Program-made: the position numbers and the translations under genes
Shown here: positions 17,185 to 26,157 of the stretch, piece after piece
Layout of the letters: each line of letters opens with the position of its first letter
Position numbering within the stretch: the stretch's first letter is position 1
Origin: Algoriphagus sp.
GTDB taxonomy: Bacteria; Bacteroidota; Bacteroidia; Cytophagales; Cyclobacteriaceae
NCBI RefSeq assembly: GCF_024305035.1
Contig: NZ_JAMWZB010000001.1
Span: 62,001-126,000, forward strand
Reading direction: 5' to 3'
Length of the DNA: 64,000 nt
The notes under the pieces: model-generated
The model's database searches: none
What the model saw: only the letters and a program-made list of their open reading frames with translations
What the model was told of the DNA's origin: nothing

Positions 17185-19653
17185 ATGGTAAAACTGAAAT
17201 ATGTGCGCTTAATCCTGCTGATTTTTTGCGGGGCTATGGTTCATCAGATCTCTGCGCAGACCCGTTCATCTGCTGAAATTTATCATGAATTAGTAAAGTT
17301 TAAACAAACCAAGCGAGTGCTCTACGTGGCTGCCCACCCCGATGATGAAAACACCCGCTTGATTGCTTACCTGGCCAATGAACTCAAAGCTCAAGTAGGA
17401 TATTTGAGCTTGACCCGTGGGGATGGAGGCCAAAATCTCATCGGTTCGGAATTAGGCATTGGTCTTGGACAAATTCGGACGCAAGAACTTTTAAAGGCCC
17501 GAGAAATTGATGGTGGAAGGCAGTTTTTTACCCGAGCTAAAGATTTCGGATTTAGTAAAAATCCCAACGAAACCTTGCAAAATTGGGACAGGCAAACTAT
17601 TCTTTCGGATGTGGTTTGGGTGATCCGCAAGTTTAGACCCGATATCATCATTACTCGCTTCAATACCATTCCGGGAGTTACTCACGGACACCATACCACT
17701 TCGGCGATTTTGGCAGAAGAGGCCTTTGATTTGGCTGGACGTTCCGATGCTTTTCCAGAGCAATTGGAGTATGTAGCTCCTTGGGCTCCTACACGTATTT
17801 TTTGGAACGCGTATAATTTTAGAGGGGATTTTGAGCCCGAAGAAGGAAAAGTTTATGTTGAATTTCCTACAGGAAATTTCAATCCCTTATTAGGGAAAAG
17901 CTATTCTCAGATTGCAGCGGATAGTCGAACCATGCATAAATCGCAGGGTTTTGGGGCTACAGCAGGGATAGGAGAAGCGGTCGATCATATCCAATTTATT
18001 AAAGGGGAGCCTTTTTCGGAGAGCCCGTTTGATGGGGTGATCAATCGGTGGACTAAGCTTGAACAAGGCGTTCAAATCGAACAGAAAATCGAGGAAATAA
18101 TTGCCCATTATGACTTTGAAAATCCATCGTCTATCGTTCCTGACTTGTTAAATCTACGACAAAAATTAAATGATGAATCACTAGATGAAGTTTGGTTTGC
18201 CGAAAAATTAAAATTTTTGGATCAATTAATTCTTCAGGCATTAGGATTGGATATTGAATTTAACAGCCAGACTGAGACTGGATTTCCAGGAGCAGAAATC
18301 TCCGCAGAATTACTGTTAAATAATCCCAGCCCGCTGGAGGTGTCCAACCTTTCGGTTCAGCTTTTTGGAGAAATCTTTACCCCAGAAAATAAGTCTGCAG
18401 TGCGTAACAACAAACCCTTGCGACTTCCAATTCGGTCGACTATTCCAACCGACACTCCTTTTTCTCAGCCCTATTGGTTGGAAAATTACGTAGACGGACC
18501 GATGTATCCAGTGGCCGATCAGCTCAAAATTGGTAATGCTTTTAATCCGGCTGCGGTCCAATCCCAATTGTCTTTTACCATCCAGGGGCAAACATTTCAA
18601 GTTAATGTGCCTTTGAAGTATAAGTTCAATGACCAGGTAAAAGGTGAGGTGAAACAACCATTTTCAATTGTACCAGAAATTGACCTTTCCTTATCCAAAT
18701 TCACGGTGTTCAACTTAGCAGGTAAGCCTGGAGAGGTTACCGTAACGGTTAATTTTAGGGATCGAATCCGAGATGGGGAGTTGCTTTTTGAGGGATTAAA
18801 AGCAGAAAACTACAGGATTTTAGCGGTAAGCGATGACTCCTTTCGAAAACAGCGGATTTATCAAGTGCAATTTTTAAAGGACAAACCCGGTAAAAATTTA
18901 ATCAGGGCAGGATATAGAACCGAAGATAATCAGCTTTTTGATCAAATCACCAATCGGATCAGTTACGATCACATTCCTAACCTCACCTATTTTCAGCCGG
19001 CTCTTATTTTGCTTATTGAAGCGGATTGGGAGATTTCTGGGGAGCGCATTGGATACATTGCAGGGGCAGGAGACGATGTACCGGCTGTGCTTCAATCGTT
19101 GGGGTATTCGGTGACGATGATTGGCCCTTCAGATTTTGATTTGGAGTACCTTTCTCAATTTAAAACCATCATCGTTGGGATCCGTGCCTATAATGTAAAC
19201 CGGGATTTGGCCAGCAATCAACAAGTGATGATGGGCTATGTTCGATCCGGTGGGCATTTGATTGTGCAATACAATACTTCCTCCCCGCTTTTGACCAACC
19301 GACTTGGACCATTCCCGTTTAGCATCACGCGAGATCGAGTTGCGGTGGAGTCGGCTCAGGTGACCGCGGATTTTGATCACCCCATCCTTAGTGGTCCCAA
19401 TCCCATTCAAGCCAGCGATTTTGAAGGTTGGGTTCAAGAGCGGGGCTTGTATTTCGCAGGGGATTTTGGAGGCGATTACAGCACGCCATTTGTCATGAAT
19501 GATCCCCAAGAAGATCCAAAGTCAGGTTCTCTTATTTATGCGAGGTATGGAGAGGGGACCTTTATTTATACCGGCTTGTCCTTTTTTAGGCAGTTGCCTG
19601 CTGGCGTGCCTGGAGCCATTAAATTATTTATCAACCTAATCGATCAACCCTAA
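17185..19653 (+). CDS. Large secreted PIG-L family deacetylase
   Basis: 822 residues with a signal peptide (about 1-24, ends HQISAQ). The PIG-L/LmbE domain (about 43-200) has the zinc-site motif HPDDE at 51-55 and the downstream His cluster THGHH (166-170). Such enzymes remove N-acetyl groups from GlcNAc-type substrates. The long C-terminal half resembles beta-sandwich regions followed by a ThuA/GATase-like segment (FKTIIVGIRAYNVNRD, GGHLIVQYNT), which is common in Bacteroidota members. The TAA stop overlaps the ATG of a tiny membrane protein (TAATG), which in turn overlaps a sodium symporter, so the three genes form a coupled unit. The natural substrate is unknown. Confidence 0.85.
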   Translation: MVKLKYVRLILLIFCGAMVHQISAQTRSSAEIYHELVKFKQTKRVLYVAAHPDDENTRLIAYLANELKAQVGYLSLTRGDGGQNLIGSELGIGLGQIRTQELLKAREIDGGRQFFTRAKDFGFSKNPNETLQNWDRQTILSDVVWVIRKFRPDIIITRFNTIPGVTHGHHTTSAILAEEAFDLAGRSDAFPEQLEYVAPWAPTRIFWNAYNFRGDFEPEEGKVYVEFPTGNFNPLLGKSYSQIAADSRTMHKSQGFGATAGIGEAVDHIQFIKGEPFSESPFDGVINRWTKLEQGVQIEQKIEEIIAHYDFENPSSIVPDLLNLRQKLNDESLDEVWFAEKLKFLDQLILQALGLDIEFNSQTETGFPGAEISAELLLNNPSPLEVSNLSVQLFGEIFTPENKSAVRNNKPLRLPIRSTIPTDTPFSQPYWLENYVDGPMYPVADQLKIGNAFNPAAVQSQLSFTIQGQTFQVNVPLKYKFNDQVKGEVKQPFSIVPEIDLSLSKFTVFNLAGKPGEVTVTVNFRDRIRDGELLFEGLKAENYRILAVSDDSFRKQRIYQVQFLKDKPGKNLIRAGYRTEDNQLFDQITNRISYDHIPNLTYFQPALILLIEADWEISGERIGYIAGAGDDVPAVLQSLGYSVTMIGPSDFDLEYLSQFKTIIVGIRAYNVNRDLASNQQVMMGYVRSGGHLIVQYNTSSPLLTNRLGPFPFSITRDRVAVESAQVTADFDHPILSGPNPIQASDFEGWVQERGLYFAGDFGGDYSTPFVMNDPQEDPKSGSLIYARYGEGTFIYTGLSFFRQLPAGVPGAIKLFINLIDQP

Positions 19654-19757
19654 TGGAAGAGAAAAAAGTAAACTGGAAAAATCTTTACTTCGGTCTCATG
19701 GGCGCCTTATTGCTTCAGATCGGATTGTATTACTGGTTAATGAATAGTTTTTCATGA
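19653..19757 (+). CDS. 34-residue single-pass membrane peptide between PIG-L and symporter genes
   Basis: A short frame of 34 codons, too small for normal ORF thresholds. The ATG overlaps the PIG-L stop (TAATG) and its TGA overlaps the symporter ATG (ATGA). The peptide begins MEEKKVNWKNLYF and then has a hydrophobic helix of about 20 residues (GLMGALLLQIGLYYWLM), so it is predicted to be a single-pass inner-membrane protein with a positively charged cytoplasmic N terminus. The perfect double overlap and typical composition argue that it is a real gene, probably a small accessory subunit of the symporter. The function is inferred only from position. Confidence 0.75.
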   Translation: MEEKKVNWKNLYFGLMGALLLQIGLYYWLMNSFS

Positions 19758-21469
19758 GCGCGCTAGATTGGATTGTCTTATTTGGTACCCTGGGAACGAT
19801 AGCCATTTATGGGATTTATCAAACTCGGGGTAAAAAAAACCTAGACGCGTATTTGAGAGGGGGGAATTCGATGAATTGGTGGACCATTGGACTTTCCATT
19901 ATGGCCACTCAGGCCTCCGCCATTACTTTTTTGAGTACGCCGGGCCAGGCTTACGAAAGTGGAATGGGATTCATTCAGTTTTATTTTGGCTTGCCGCTGG
20001 CCATGATTATCATCTCCATATTTTTTATTCCCATTTATTACAAGCTTAAAGTGTATACCGCTTACGAATATCTGGAGAATCGATTTGACCTGAAAACTCG
20101 AACCTTGGCTGCGTTGCTGTTTATTGTTCAGCGAGGCTTGGCCTCCGGAATTACCATCTATGCTCCGGCAATAATACTTTCTACCTTGTTGGGTTGGAAT
20201 CTGACCTGGACGGTGATATTTATCGGGGTGGTGGTGATTATTTACACGGTTTCAGGAGGCACAAAAGCGGTGTCCATTACCCAAAAACAACAAATGGCTG
20301 TGATGATGGGAGGGATGATTCTGGCTGGGATTATCGTGCTCAATTTGCTGCCGGTGTCCTTCACTGAGGCCCTACATGTCGCAGGGAAAATGGAAAAACT
20401 CAGGATTGTCAATCTCGAGTTTGATCCCTCAGATCGGTACAATGTCTGGTCGGGCATGACCGCAGCTGTGTTTTTATTTCTTTCCTATTTTGGTGCAGAC
20501 CAAAGTCAAGTACAGCGCTACCTTTCCGGTCAAACCCTCTCCCAAAGTCGAATGGGATTGATCATGAATGGTTTTTTGAAAATTCCCATGCAGTTTATCA
20601 TTCTTTTCATCGGAGTGATGGTCTTTGTTTTTTATCAGTTTTATCAACCTCCGGTGGTCTTCAATATGGTTCAAACTGAGAAATTAAAAGAAAGTGAATT
20701 TTCAGACGATTTTGCAGCTTTAGAGAACCGTTATACTGAAAATTTTGAGCAGAGTAAAGCGGAATATCTATCCATGCTAGAGGCAATCGAACGTGGAAAT
20801 GAGGAAAATACATCCGCTTTTCGGGCCAAGCTTCACAGCCTGAAGCAAGAGCAGGAGGGAATTCGGGATGAGGTGAAGGAATTGATCGTTAAAAATGATC
20901 CGGTGGCTGAGACCCGCGATACCGATTATGTATTTATGCGTTTTGTCATGGATCATTTACCCCAGGGAATCGTGGGTTTGCTTTTTGCGGTGATCTTTTC
21001 TGCAGCGATGTCCTCGAGTGCTTCTGAACTCAATTCTTTGGGCTCTACCACGACTATTGATCTTTATAAAAGGTCCGTTAAAAAAGAAGCAACGGATAAT
21101 CATTATGTGATTTCATCCAAATTGTTTACTGCACTTTGGGGGGCAGGGGCAATTCTTTTTGCGATTTATGCCTCACTTTTTGAGAACTTGATTCAAGCGG
21201 TTAATTTATTGGGCTCCTTATTTTACGGAACGATTTTGGGAATTTTTATTGTAGGATTTTTAATGAAATGGATCAAAGGACAGGGGGTATTTATAGCAGC
21301 ATTGCTATCCCAAGCTTTGATTTTGCTGATTCATTTTAAAAATGGAGAAGGACTAGGTGGATTTCATTGGGACATTGGGTTTTTATGGTACAATGCAATC
21401 GGATGTTTGTCGGTGATGGTTTTTGCCGTCCTCATCCAAAGTGGTGTGAAATTGTTCCAAGGCAAATAA
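19754..21469 (+). CDS. Sodium:solute symporter (SSS/SGLT family) with long soluble insertion
   Basis: 571 residues with about 13 hydrophobic segments of the SSS family. The N terminus has YLRGGNSMNWWTIGLSIMATQASAITFLSTPG, characteristic of SGLT-type transporters, and FGADQSQVQRYLSG at 246-259. A charged, coiled-coil-like stretch of roughly 95 residues (about 298-392) separates two membrane helices and is not a usual part of the core. It should import a sugar or other small solute with sodium across the inner membrane; the substrate may be linked to the adjacent PIG-L deacetylase. Its TAA stop lies inside the terminal inverted repeat of the following IS element, so the original C terminus may have been altered. 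Confidence 0.88.
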   Translation: MSALDWIVLFGTLGTIAIYGIYQTRGKKNLDAYLRGGNSMNWWTIGLSIMATQASAITFLSTPGQAYESGMGFIQFYFGLPLAMIIISIFFIPIYYKLKVYTAYEYLENRFDLKTRTLAALLFIVQRGLASGITIYAPAIILSTLLGWNLTWTVIFIGVVVIIYTVSGGTKAVSITQKQQMAVMMGGMILAGIIVLNLLPVSFTEALHVAGKMEKLRIVNLEFDPSDRYNVWSGMTAAVFLFLSYFGADQSQVQRYLSGQTLSQSRMGLIMNGFLKIPMQFIILFIGVMVFVFYQFYQPPVVFNMVQTEKLKESEFSDDFAALENRYTENFEQSKAEYLSMLEAIERGNEENTSAFRAKLHSLKQEQEGIRDEVKELIVKNDPVAETRDTDYVFMRFVMDHLPQGIVGLLFAVIFSAAMSSSASELNSLGSTTTIDLYKRSVKKEATDNHYVISSKLFTALWGAGAILFAIYASLFENLIQAVNLLGSLFYGTILGIFIVGFLMKWIKGQGVFIAALLSQALILLIHFKNGEGLGGFHWDIGFLWYNAIGCLSVMVFAVLIQSGVKLFQGK

Positions 21470-21485
21470 AGAGGCTGTCTCAAAA
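21467..21485 (+). repeat. Left terminal inverted repeat of the IS1182 element
   Basis: TAAAGAGGCTGTCTCAAAA. Its first three bases are also the stop codon of the upstream symporter gene. Confidence 0.85.
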
Positions 21486-21496
21486 ATAGATAGTTT

Positions 21497-21526
21497 AAAG
21501 GCTAGTCGATTTCTCGGCTAGCCTTT
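21497..21526 (+). terminator. Subterminal hairpin at the left end of the IS
   Basis: AAAGGCTAG / CTAGCCTTT forms a 9-bp stem with an additional inner CG/CG pair, followed by CCTGTTTT. It could stop symporter transcription from entering the IS. A second hairpin (CTCAAAT / ATTTGAG, 21537-21556) ends 2 nt before the transposase GTG start and could mask its ribosome site. Confidence 0.55.
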
Positions 21527-21558
21527 CCTGTTTTAACTCAAATGTTGTAATTTGAGGT

Positions 21559-23099
21559 GTGCAAAAACAAGACTTAAATGTAGGCTTTAAAGACTACAAT
21601 CCCAACCAGCTCATGTTTCTTCCACCAAGTTTGGAAGAACTTATTCCGTTAAACCATCCCGGGCGAACCGTCAACCAGATTATAGACCGGATTGATCTTA
21701 GTTCTGTTTATACTAGGTTCTCTGAAAATGGGGCCAGTAGTTACACCATCCCAAACTGTTGCTGAAAATTCTGGTATACGGCTATCTGGAAAACTGCTAT
21801 TCTTCGCGCAAGCTGGAGAAATCCATTCGAGAAAACATCGTGTACATGTGGTTGGCGGGGATGCAGCGTCCCGACCACCACACCATCAACCGCTTCCGTT
21901 CCGAACGTCTTCGGGATGTGATCGGCCAAATTTTTGCCCAGGTAGTGCTGCTCCTGCATGAAGAGGGGCTGCTGGATATCAAAGAAGTGTATACCGACGG
22001 GACTAAGATCGAAGCCAATGCCAACCGTTACACCTTTGTCTGGGGCAAGGCGATCAAAAAAAACAAGGAACGGATCAGCAAACAGCTTAAGGAACTCTGG
22101 GAGTATGCAGGCTCGGTGGCATCAGCCGAGTTGGGTAGCCAGGAGCCAGACTTTGTCAACCCTACTGCCGAAAAAGTCACCCAGACCGTTGAAAAGATCA
22201 ACCAGGCACTGGAGGGCAAGCAGGTAGACAAAAAAGTGAAGCAAAAACTGAACTATGCCAAGAAGAACTGGCCCGGCAAGCTGGAAGAATACGCCCAAAA
22301 AGAGGAAGTGCTTGGCGATCGAAACAGCTATTCCAAAACAGATCCCGATGCCACCTTCATGCGGATGAAAGAAGACCACATGAAAAACGGTCAGCTCAAG
22401 CCCGCCTACAACCTTCAGCTCAGTACACACGGCCAGTTTGTGGTCAACTATTCCATTCACCCCAATCCCAACGATACGCTCACGCTCAAACCGCATCTGG
22501 AACTCTATCAGAGCCGCTACGGCTTTTATCCCAGCGTATGTACCGCGGATGCCGGATATGGCAGCGAGGAAAACTATTCCTATCTGGAAGAAAACAGCAT
22601 CGAGGCATTCGTTAAATACGGTCTGTTCCATAAAGAACTCGGTCAGGAAAGCAAACCAAACAGAACCATTGGCCTGTTGGAGAACCTGTATTACGACTCT
22701 GAAAAAGATCGTTATATCTGCCCCATGGGACAACCGATGGAGGCAAGCGGAAAAAGTACCCGGAAAACTTCGACAGGATTCGAGCAACAGCTCCATCATT
22801 ACCGGGCAAAAAACTGTATCGGTTGCCCGCTGGCTGCCTCCTGCAAACCGGGAAAGGACGGCAAAGTCCTTCAGGTAAACCGGCAGCTTCAGCTACACAA
22901 AGCCAGAGCCAAAAGCCTGCTCACTTCACAGGAAGGAAAACAGAAAAGAAAGCAGCGGGCAACAGATGTAGAACCTGTTTTTGGAAACCTCAAGTTCAAC
23001 AAAGGCAGAGGCAGATTCATGCTCAGAGGCAAGGAAAAAGTAGCTGTCGAAACTGGACTGCTCGTCATCGCACACAACTTGGCCAAGATGGCCAGATGA
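21559..23099 (+). pseudogene. IS1182 family transposase, frameshifted
   Basis: The DDE transposase starts at GTG 21559 (VQKQDLNVGF...) and runs in one frame to GASSY, then continues in another frame with HPKLLLKILVYGYLENCYSSRKLEKSIREN. The break is at about 21744-21746: TTACACCATCCC stands where TTACCATCCC would keep the frame, that is, AC is duplicated. The downstream part is otherwise intact, with YTDGTKIEANANR and TADAGYGSEE carrying two of the DDE aspartates, SKTDPDATF, a Cys-rich CIGCPLAASC, and DVEPVFGNLKFNKGRGRF carrying the Glu. No slippery heptamer is seen, so this looks like an inactivating mutation. Confidence 0.88.
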
Positions 23100-23210
23100 T
23101 CCACTTTAAAACCGGATTTTTGTCCATAAATCCGTGGAAATACTGCATAGTAACTCCTTTACCAAAAGTAACCACCGAACCCTGAAGTTGAACAGAGGTC
23201 AAAAAAATAA

Positions 23211-23235
23211 AGGCCGAAAATCAGAAAATCGGCCT
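23211..23235. repeat. Subterminal hairpin near the right end of the IS
   Basis: AGGCCGA / TCGGCCT, a 7-bp stem with an 11-nt loop, located inside the right end between the transposase stop and the terminal repeat. Confidence 0.55.
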
Positions 23236-23249
23236 CTACGCTCTAAAAA

Positions 23250-23289
23250 AGGCTGTCTTAAACTTTTTAATCAAGTTTTGAGACAGCCT
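23250..23289. repeat. Nested inverted copy of the IS terminal repeat
   Basis: AGGCTGTCTTAAACTT, an imperfect copy of the terminal repeat in the opposite orientation, lies 7 nt from AAGTTTTGAGACAGCCT, which is part of the right terminal repeat. The right end therefore folds into a long hairpin by itself. Confidence 0.65.
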
Positions 23290-23294
23290 CTTTA
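23276..23294 (-). repeat. Right terminal inverted repeat of the IS1182 element
   Basis: An exact 19-base inverse of the left repeat. Confidence 0.85.
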
Positions 23295-23386
23295 GTCAGG
23301 GATCTAAATTTTACCTTTCCTTTCCCCATACAATTGAAAGAAGGCTGTGCTTGCATTATATGCCAATAGATGAAGCCGGGGAATCG

Positions 23387-24235
23387 TTAATTCAAGGATT
23401 GGATTAGTCGTTGATTTAAGGCGATGTAATCTGGGTTTTTGGCAGCTTCAGCCATTTCCATGGATTTTTTAGCAGACGCAATGGCCTCTTCTTTTTTACC
23501 CAAAGAGGCTTCAATTTTAGCTTTCAAATGCATGGTCCAGTATTTTGGATCAGTTTCCACTGACTTTGAAATCCAATCATAAGCTTGATTTATGTCTTTT
23601 TGATTGGTAAAGTAATAATTGGCTGCTGCATAAAGTAAGCTTGGGTTTTCGGTTTTGTTGTCAATGACCAATTCCTGAATTTGGGCCATGACAATCGGAT
23701 CAACTTCGGTGGTAATCCGAAAATCAACTCGTGTATTTTCCCATTTTAAAGATAGGTCAGCCCCATTGTCAGTCATGTTGTTAAAGCTGATTTCAAAGGT
23801 CTCGTACTTACGGCTAAGCTTCTTGGGTTCCACCTCAAAGCGAAGGATGTCTTCATCGGCATTATAACCTATTGAGCCCCACAATTCGGTATTTTTAGAA
23901 AGAACGATGGTCCATTTGTCTTTTCCGGGAATGGAATATAAGGCATATTTTCCAGCGGGGACCTGATTGTTAGAAATTTCTACGGCGGTAGAAAAATCCA
24001 GAATGGTCGCTGCATTGGCACCCGTTCGCCAAACCTGCCCGAAAGGAACTAATTCACCAAAAATTTTTCTTCCCTTGGTGCTAGGTCGGGAGTATTCCAC
24101 CGTAACATCGGTCAATCCTACTTTTTGGGAAATCTTGGCACTTGGTGAGGCTTGAGGCATTTGCAATTGCTGAGAATAGGCCACGCTTCCCATAAAGAAG
24201 AGCGCCGCTGCAAGAATCGAAAATGATTTTTTCAT
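23387..24235 (-). CDS. DUF2911 protein with C-terminal TPR
   Basis: 282 residues with a signal peptide (about 1-22, ends VAYSQ). The DUF2911 domain occupies about 25-165: PRPSTKGRKIFG-like VEYSRPSTKGRKIFGELVPFG, VWRTGANAATILDFS, PAGKYALYSIPG and WGSIGYN are diagnostic of this Bacteroidota family. A TPR-like helical C terminus (about 190-275) includes INQAYDWISKSVETDPKYW. It is exported to the periplasm; the function is unknown. It is the first host gene on the right side of the IS element and is convergent to it, with its 3' end about 92 bp from the IS. Confidence 0.85.
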   Translation of the reverse strand: MKKSFSILAAALFFMGSVAYSQQLQMPQASPSAKISQKVGLTDVTVEYSRPSTKGRKIFGELVPFGQVWRTGANAATILDFSTAVEISNNQVPAGKYALYSIPGKDKWTIVLSKNTELWGSIGYNADEDILRFEVEPKKLSRKYETFEISFNNMTDNGADLSLKWENTRVDFRITTEVDPIVMAQIQELVIDNKTENPSLLYAAANYYFTNQKDINQAYDWISKSVETDPKYWTMHLKAKIEASLGKKEEAIASAKKSMEMAEAAKNPDYIALNQRLIQSLN

Positions 24236-24383
24236 ATTATTTGATTAACTTTTGGTTTGTAAGAAGTGCAAATTGGTGTTTTTTTATCCAAAAATAGGAG
24301 AAAATTAGCAGGTTTTTTGATTAGTGGGAAAATGCTTCTTTCCAGTTCTTCTATGTCGAATTTCTAATACTGATTTTTGTGAT

Positions 24384-25304
24384 ATGAGTTTAGCTATCAT
24401 TTGTCCCGGAAAAGATCCCAGTCCATGGATTGAGGTAATTCAACGTGAAAAACCTGATTTAAAGATTCAAATTTACCCTGAGCTATCTGATCCTGACTCG
24501 GTCGAGGTGGTTTTGGTTTGGCAGCATCCAGAAGGGATTTTGTCAAATTTTAAAAATCTAAAATTAGTTAGCTCCATGGGTGCAGGTGTAGATCATATTT
24601 TGAGAGATAAATCCATCGCTAACGATCTCCCGATTGTGCGGATTGTAGATGATCGTCTTACCTGGTCCATGACCAATTATGTGGTGATGGGCGTGCTCAA
24701 TTTTCATCGACAGTTGGTCCGATACCAAGCCGATCAGAAAAGAAAAGTTTGGGATATGAGTAATCCTGAAATCCCAGTAAAGGTAGGAGTAATGGGAGTC
24801 GGCGCATTGGGCTACGATGTGTTGGAGAAGTTGGATTACATGGGATTTCCTGTTTTTGGGCTTGGCTTTTCGGAAAAATCAGCATTTAAGTTTCCGTATT
24901 TCACCAAGAATAAAATCGATGATTTCTTGAGCCAAATTAATGTATTGGTTTGTTTGCTTCCCTTGACCCCGGATACGGAAGGAATTCTGAATTTGGAGCT
25001 TTTTGGTAAATGTCAACCCGGTACCTTTCTAATCAATGTAGCCAGAGGGAAACATCTGGTTGAAAAGGATTTGATGATTGCATTGGATGAAGGCTTGATT
25101 TCTGGTGCACTTTTGGATGTGTATCAAACCGAGCCCCTTCCCAAAGATCATCCTTTTTGGGAGGAGGAGCGGATCATGCTAACCCCGCATATTGCTAGTG
25201 TTACCAATCCTGAGGCTGCAGCTCCCCAAGTTCTAGAAAATATAAGAAGACTTTATGCTAACGAAAATCTCTTAAACGTCGTTAATCGCACAAGAGGTTA
25301 TTAA
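24384..25304 (+). CDS. D-isomer 2-hydroxyacid dehydrogenase (glyoxylate/hydroxypyruvate reductase A-like)
   Basis: 306 residues from the ATG at 24384 (MSLAIICPGKDPSPW), chosen because it opens into the family's first strand; an upstream in-frame ATG at 24324 would add a non-conserved stretch. It has an NAD(P)-binding motif VGVMGVGALGYDVLE, the substrate-loop LVSSMGAGVDH, catalytic Arg in VARGKHLVEKDL, Glu in DVYQTEPLPKDHPFW, and His in LTPHIAS. It fits the GhrA group, which reduces glyoxylate and hydroxypyruvate. It is followed 9 bp later by a universal stress protein gene, probably in the same transcript. Confidence 0.88.
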   Translation: MSLAIICPGKDPSPWIEVIQREKPDLKIQIYPELSDPDSVEVVLVWQHPEGILSNFKNLKLVSSMGAGVDHILRDKSIANDLPIVRIVDDRLTWSMTNYVVMGVLNFHRQLVRYQADQKRKVWDMSNPEIPVKVGVMGVGALGYDVLEKLDYMGFPVFGLGFSEKSAFKFPYFTKNKIDDFLSQINVLVCLLPLTPDTEGILNLELFGKCQPGTFLINVARGKHLVEKDLMIALDEGLISGALLDVYQTEPLPKDHPFWEEERIMLTPHIASVTNPEAAAPQVLENIRRLYANENLLNVVNRTRGY

Positions 25305-25313
25305 CTTTTACTT

Positions 25314-26153
25314 ATGACTAAGCCCTTTACTATCATTTGCCCTTTGGATTTTTCGGAGTGTTCGCTCAATGCTTTGGAGTACGCCACGAACCTAGCCTTA
25401 AACTATCAGGCCAAACTTATCCTTTTTCATGTCATCAATCGGGAAGATTATTTGAAGCTTTCTCCATTCGATGAAAAAGGGACGTATCAAAACGATTTTT
25501 TGAAAGAGAAATTGTCTCAATTACATACGGCCGTGTTCCAGCAGATCAATGGGCGAATTCCCGAACCGGAGTGGTCCATGAGAGAAGGGGAAATTGTCCA
25601 TGAGATCTTGACAAAATCTCAGGAAGAAAATGCCGATTTAATTGTCATTGGCACTGAGGGGATGAATGAACTTCGGAAAAATATTGTCGGTTCTCGGGCG
25701 AGTCAAGTCGTTGAAAAGGCCGAAATGGACGTGATCGTTATTCCCCGAAAGGTCTTTTTCAAAGATCCCAAAAAATTGATTTACGCCACCGACTATTACG
25801 AGGAAGACAAACTTGCAGTTCAAAAAATCACAACTTTTGCACGCTTTTTTGATGCAGAAATTGATATCGTGCATGTGACTGAGCGTCAAAAACTGATCGA
25901 CAAAACCCTGCATCAGGTCATGATTGATGAATTGAAGCCTTTTGTTCGTTATAATAAGGTGAATTATTTGCTCAAATCCTTTCGGGATGATTTAGCTTTA
26001 GGGCTAGAAAACCACCTTCAGATAGCCAAGGGGGACCTTTTGATTACCTTAAGCAAGAAGAAGAGTTTTTTTGAGCGGATTTTCACTGAATCCCTTTCAA
26101 AAAAAATGGCCTATTTTATCAATAAGCCACTTTGGGTTATCAAGAAATTTTAA
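25314..26153 (+). CDS. Universal stress protein, tandem UspA-like
   Basis: 279 residues. The first Usp domain (1-147) begins IICPLDFSECSLNALEYA and has the ATP-binding signature GTEGMNELRKNIVGSRAS near 115-132 (the G-2X-G-9X-G-S pattern). The second half (about 150-279, KKLIYATDYYEED) is a degenerate Usp-like domain without a clear ATP motif. It is probably a cytosolic stress protein, cotranscribed with the upstream dehydrogenase. The terminator overlaps the end of the convergent TPR gene. Confidence 0.85.
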   Translation: MTKPFTIICPLDFSECSLNALEYATNLALNYQAKLILFHVINREDYLKLSPFDEKGTYQNDFLKEKLSQLHTAVFQQINGRIPEPEWSMREGEIVHEILTKSQEENADLIVIGTEGMNELRKNIVGSRASQVVEKAEMDVIVIPRKVFFKDPKKLIYATDYYEEDKLAVQKITTFARFFDAEIDIVHVTERQKLIDKTLHQVMIDELKPFVRYNKVNYLLKSFRDDLALGLENHLQIAKGDLLITLSKKKSFFERIFTESLSKKMAYFINKPLWVIKKF

Positions 26154-26157
26154 GCCT

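Larger units (their letters stand above)
21467..23294. mobile_element. IS1182-family insertion sequence
   Basis: A complete element of about 1.83 kb bounded by a 19-bp perfect terminal inverted repeat (TAAAGAGGCTGTCTCAAAA at 21467-21485 and its complement at 23276-23294), with partial matching beyond it. It encodes one IS1182-type transposase broken by a 2-bp insertion. The gene composition is richer in GC than the flanking genes, suggesting fairly recent arrival. Both ends carry subterminal hairpins. No convincing direct target duplication flanks it: the bases outside the repeats differ (left ggcaaa, right gtcagg). Confidence 0.9.

Noticed and set aside
17103..17276. Short frame starting ATG before the PIG-L gene
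   Set aside because: It overlaps the start of the PIG-L gene out of frame and has no protein-like features.
21559..23099. Programmed frameshifting in the IS transposase
   Set aside because: No slippery A/T heptamer or following stem at the break; the AC duplication explains it as a mutation.
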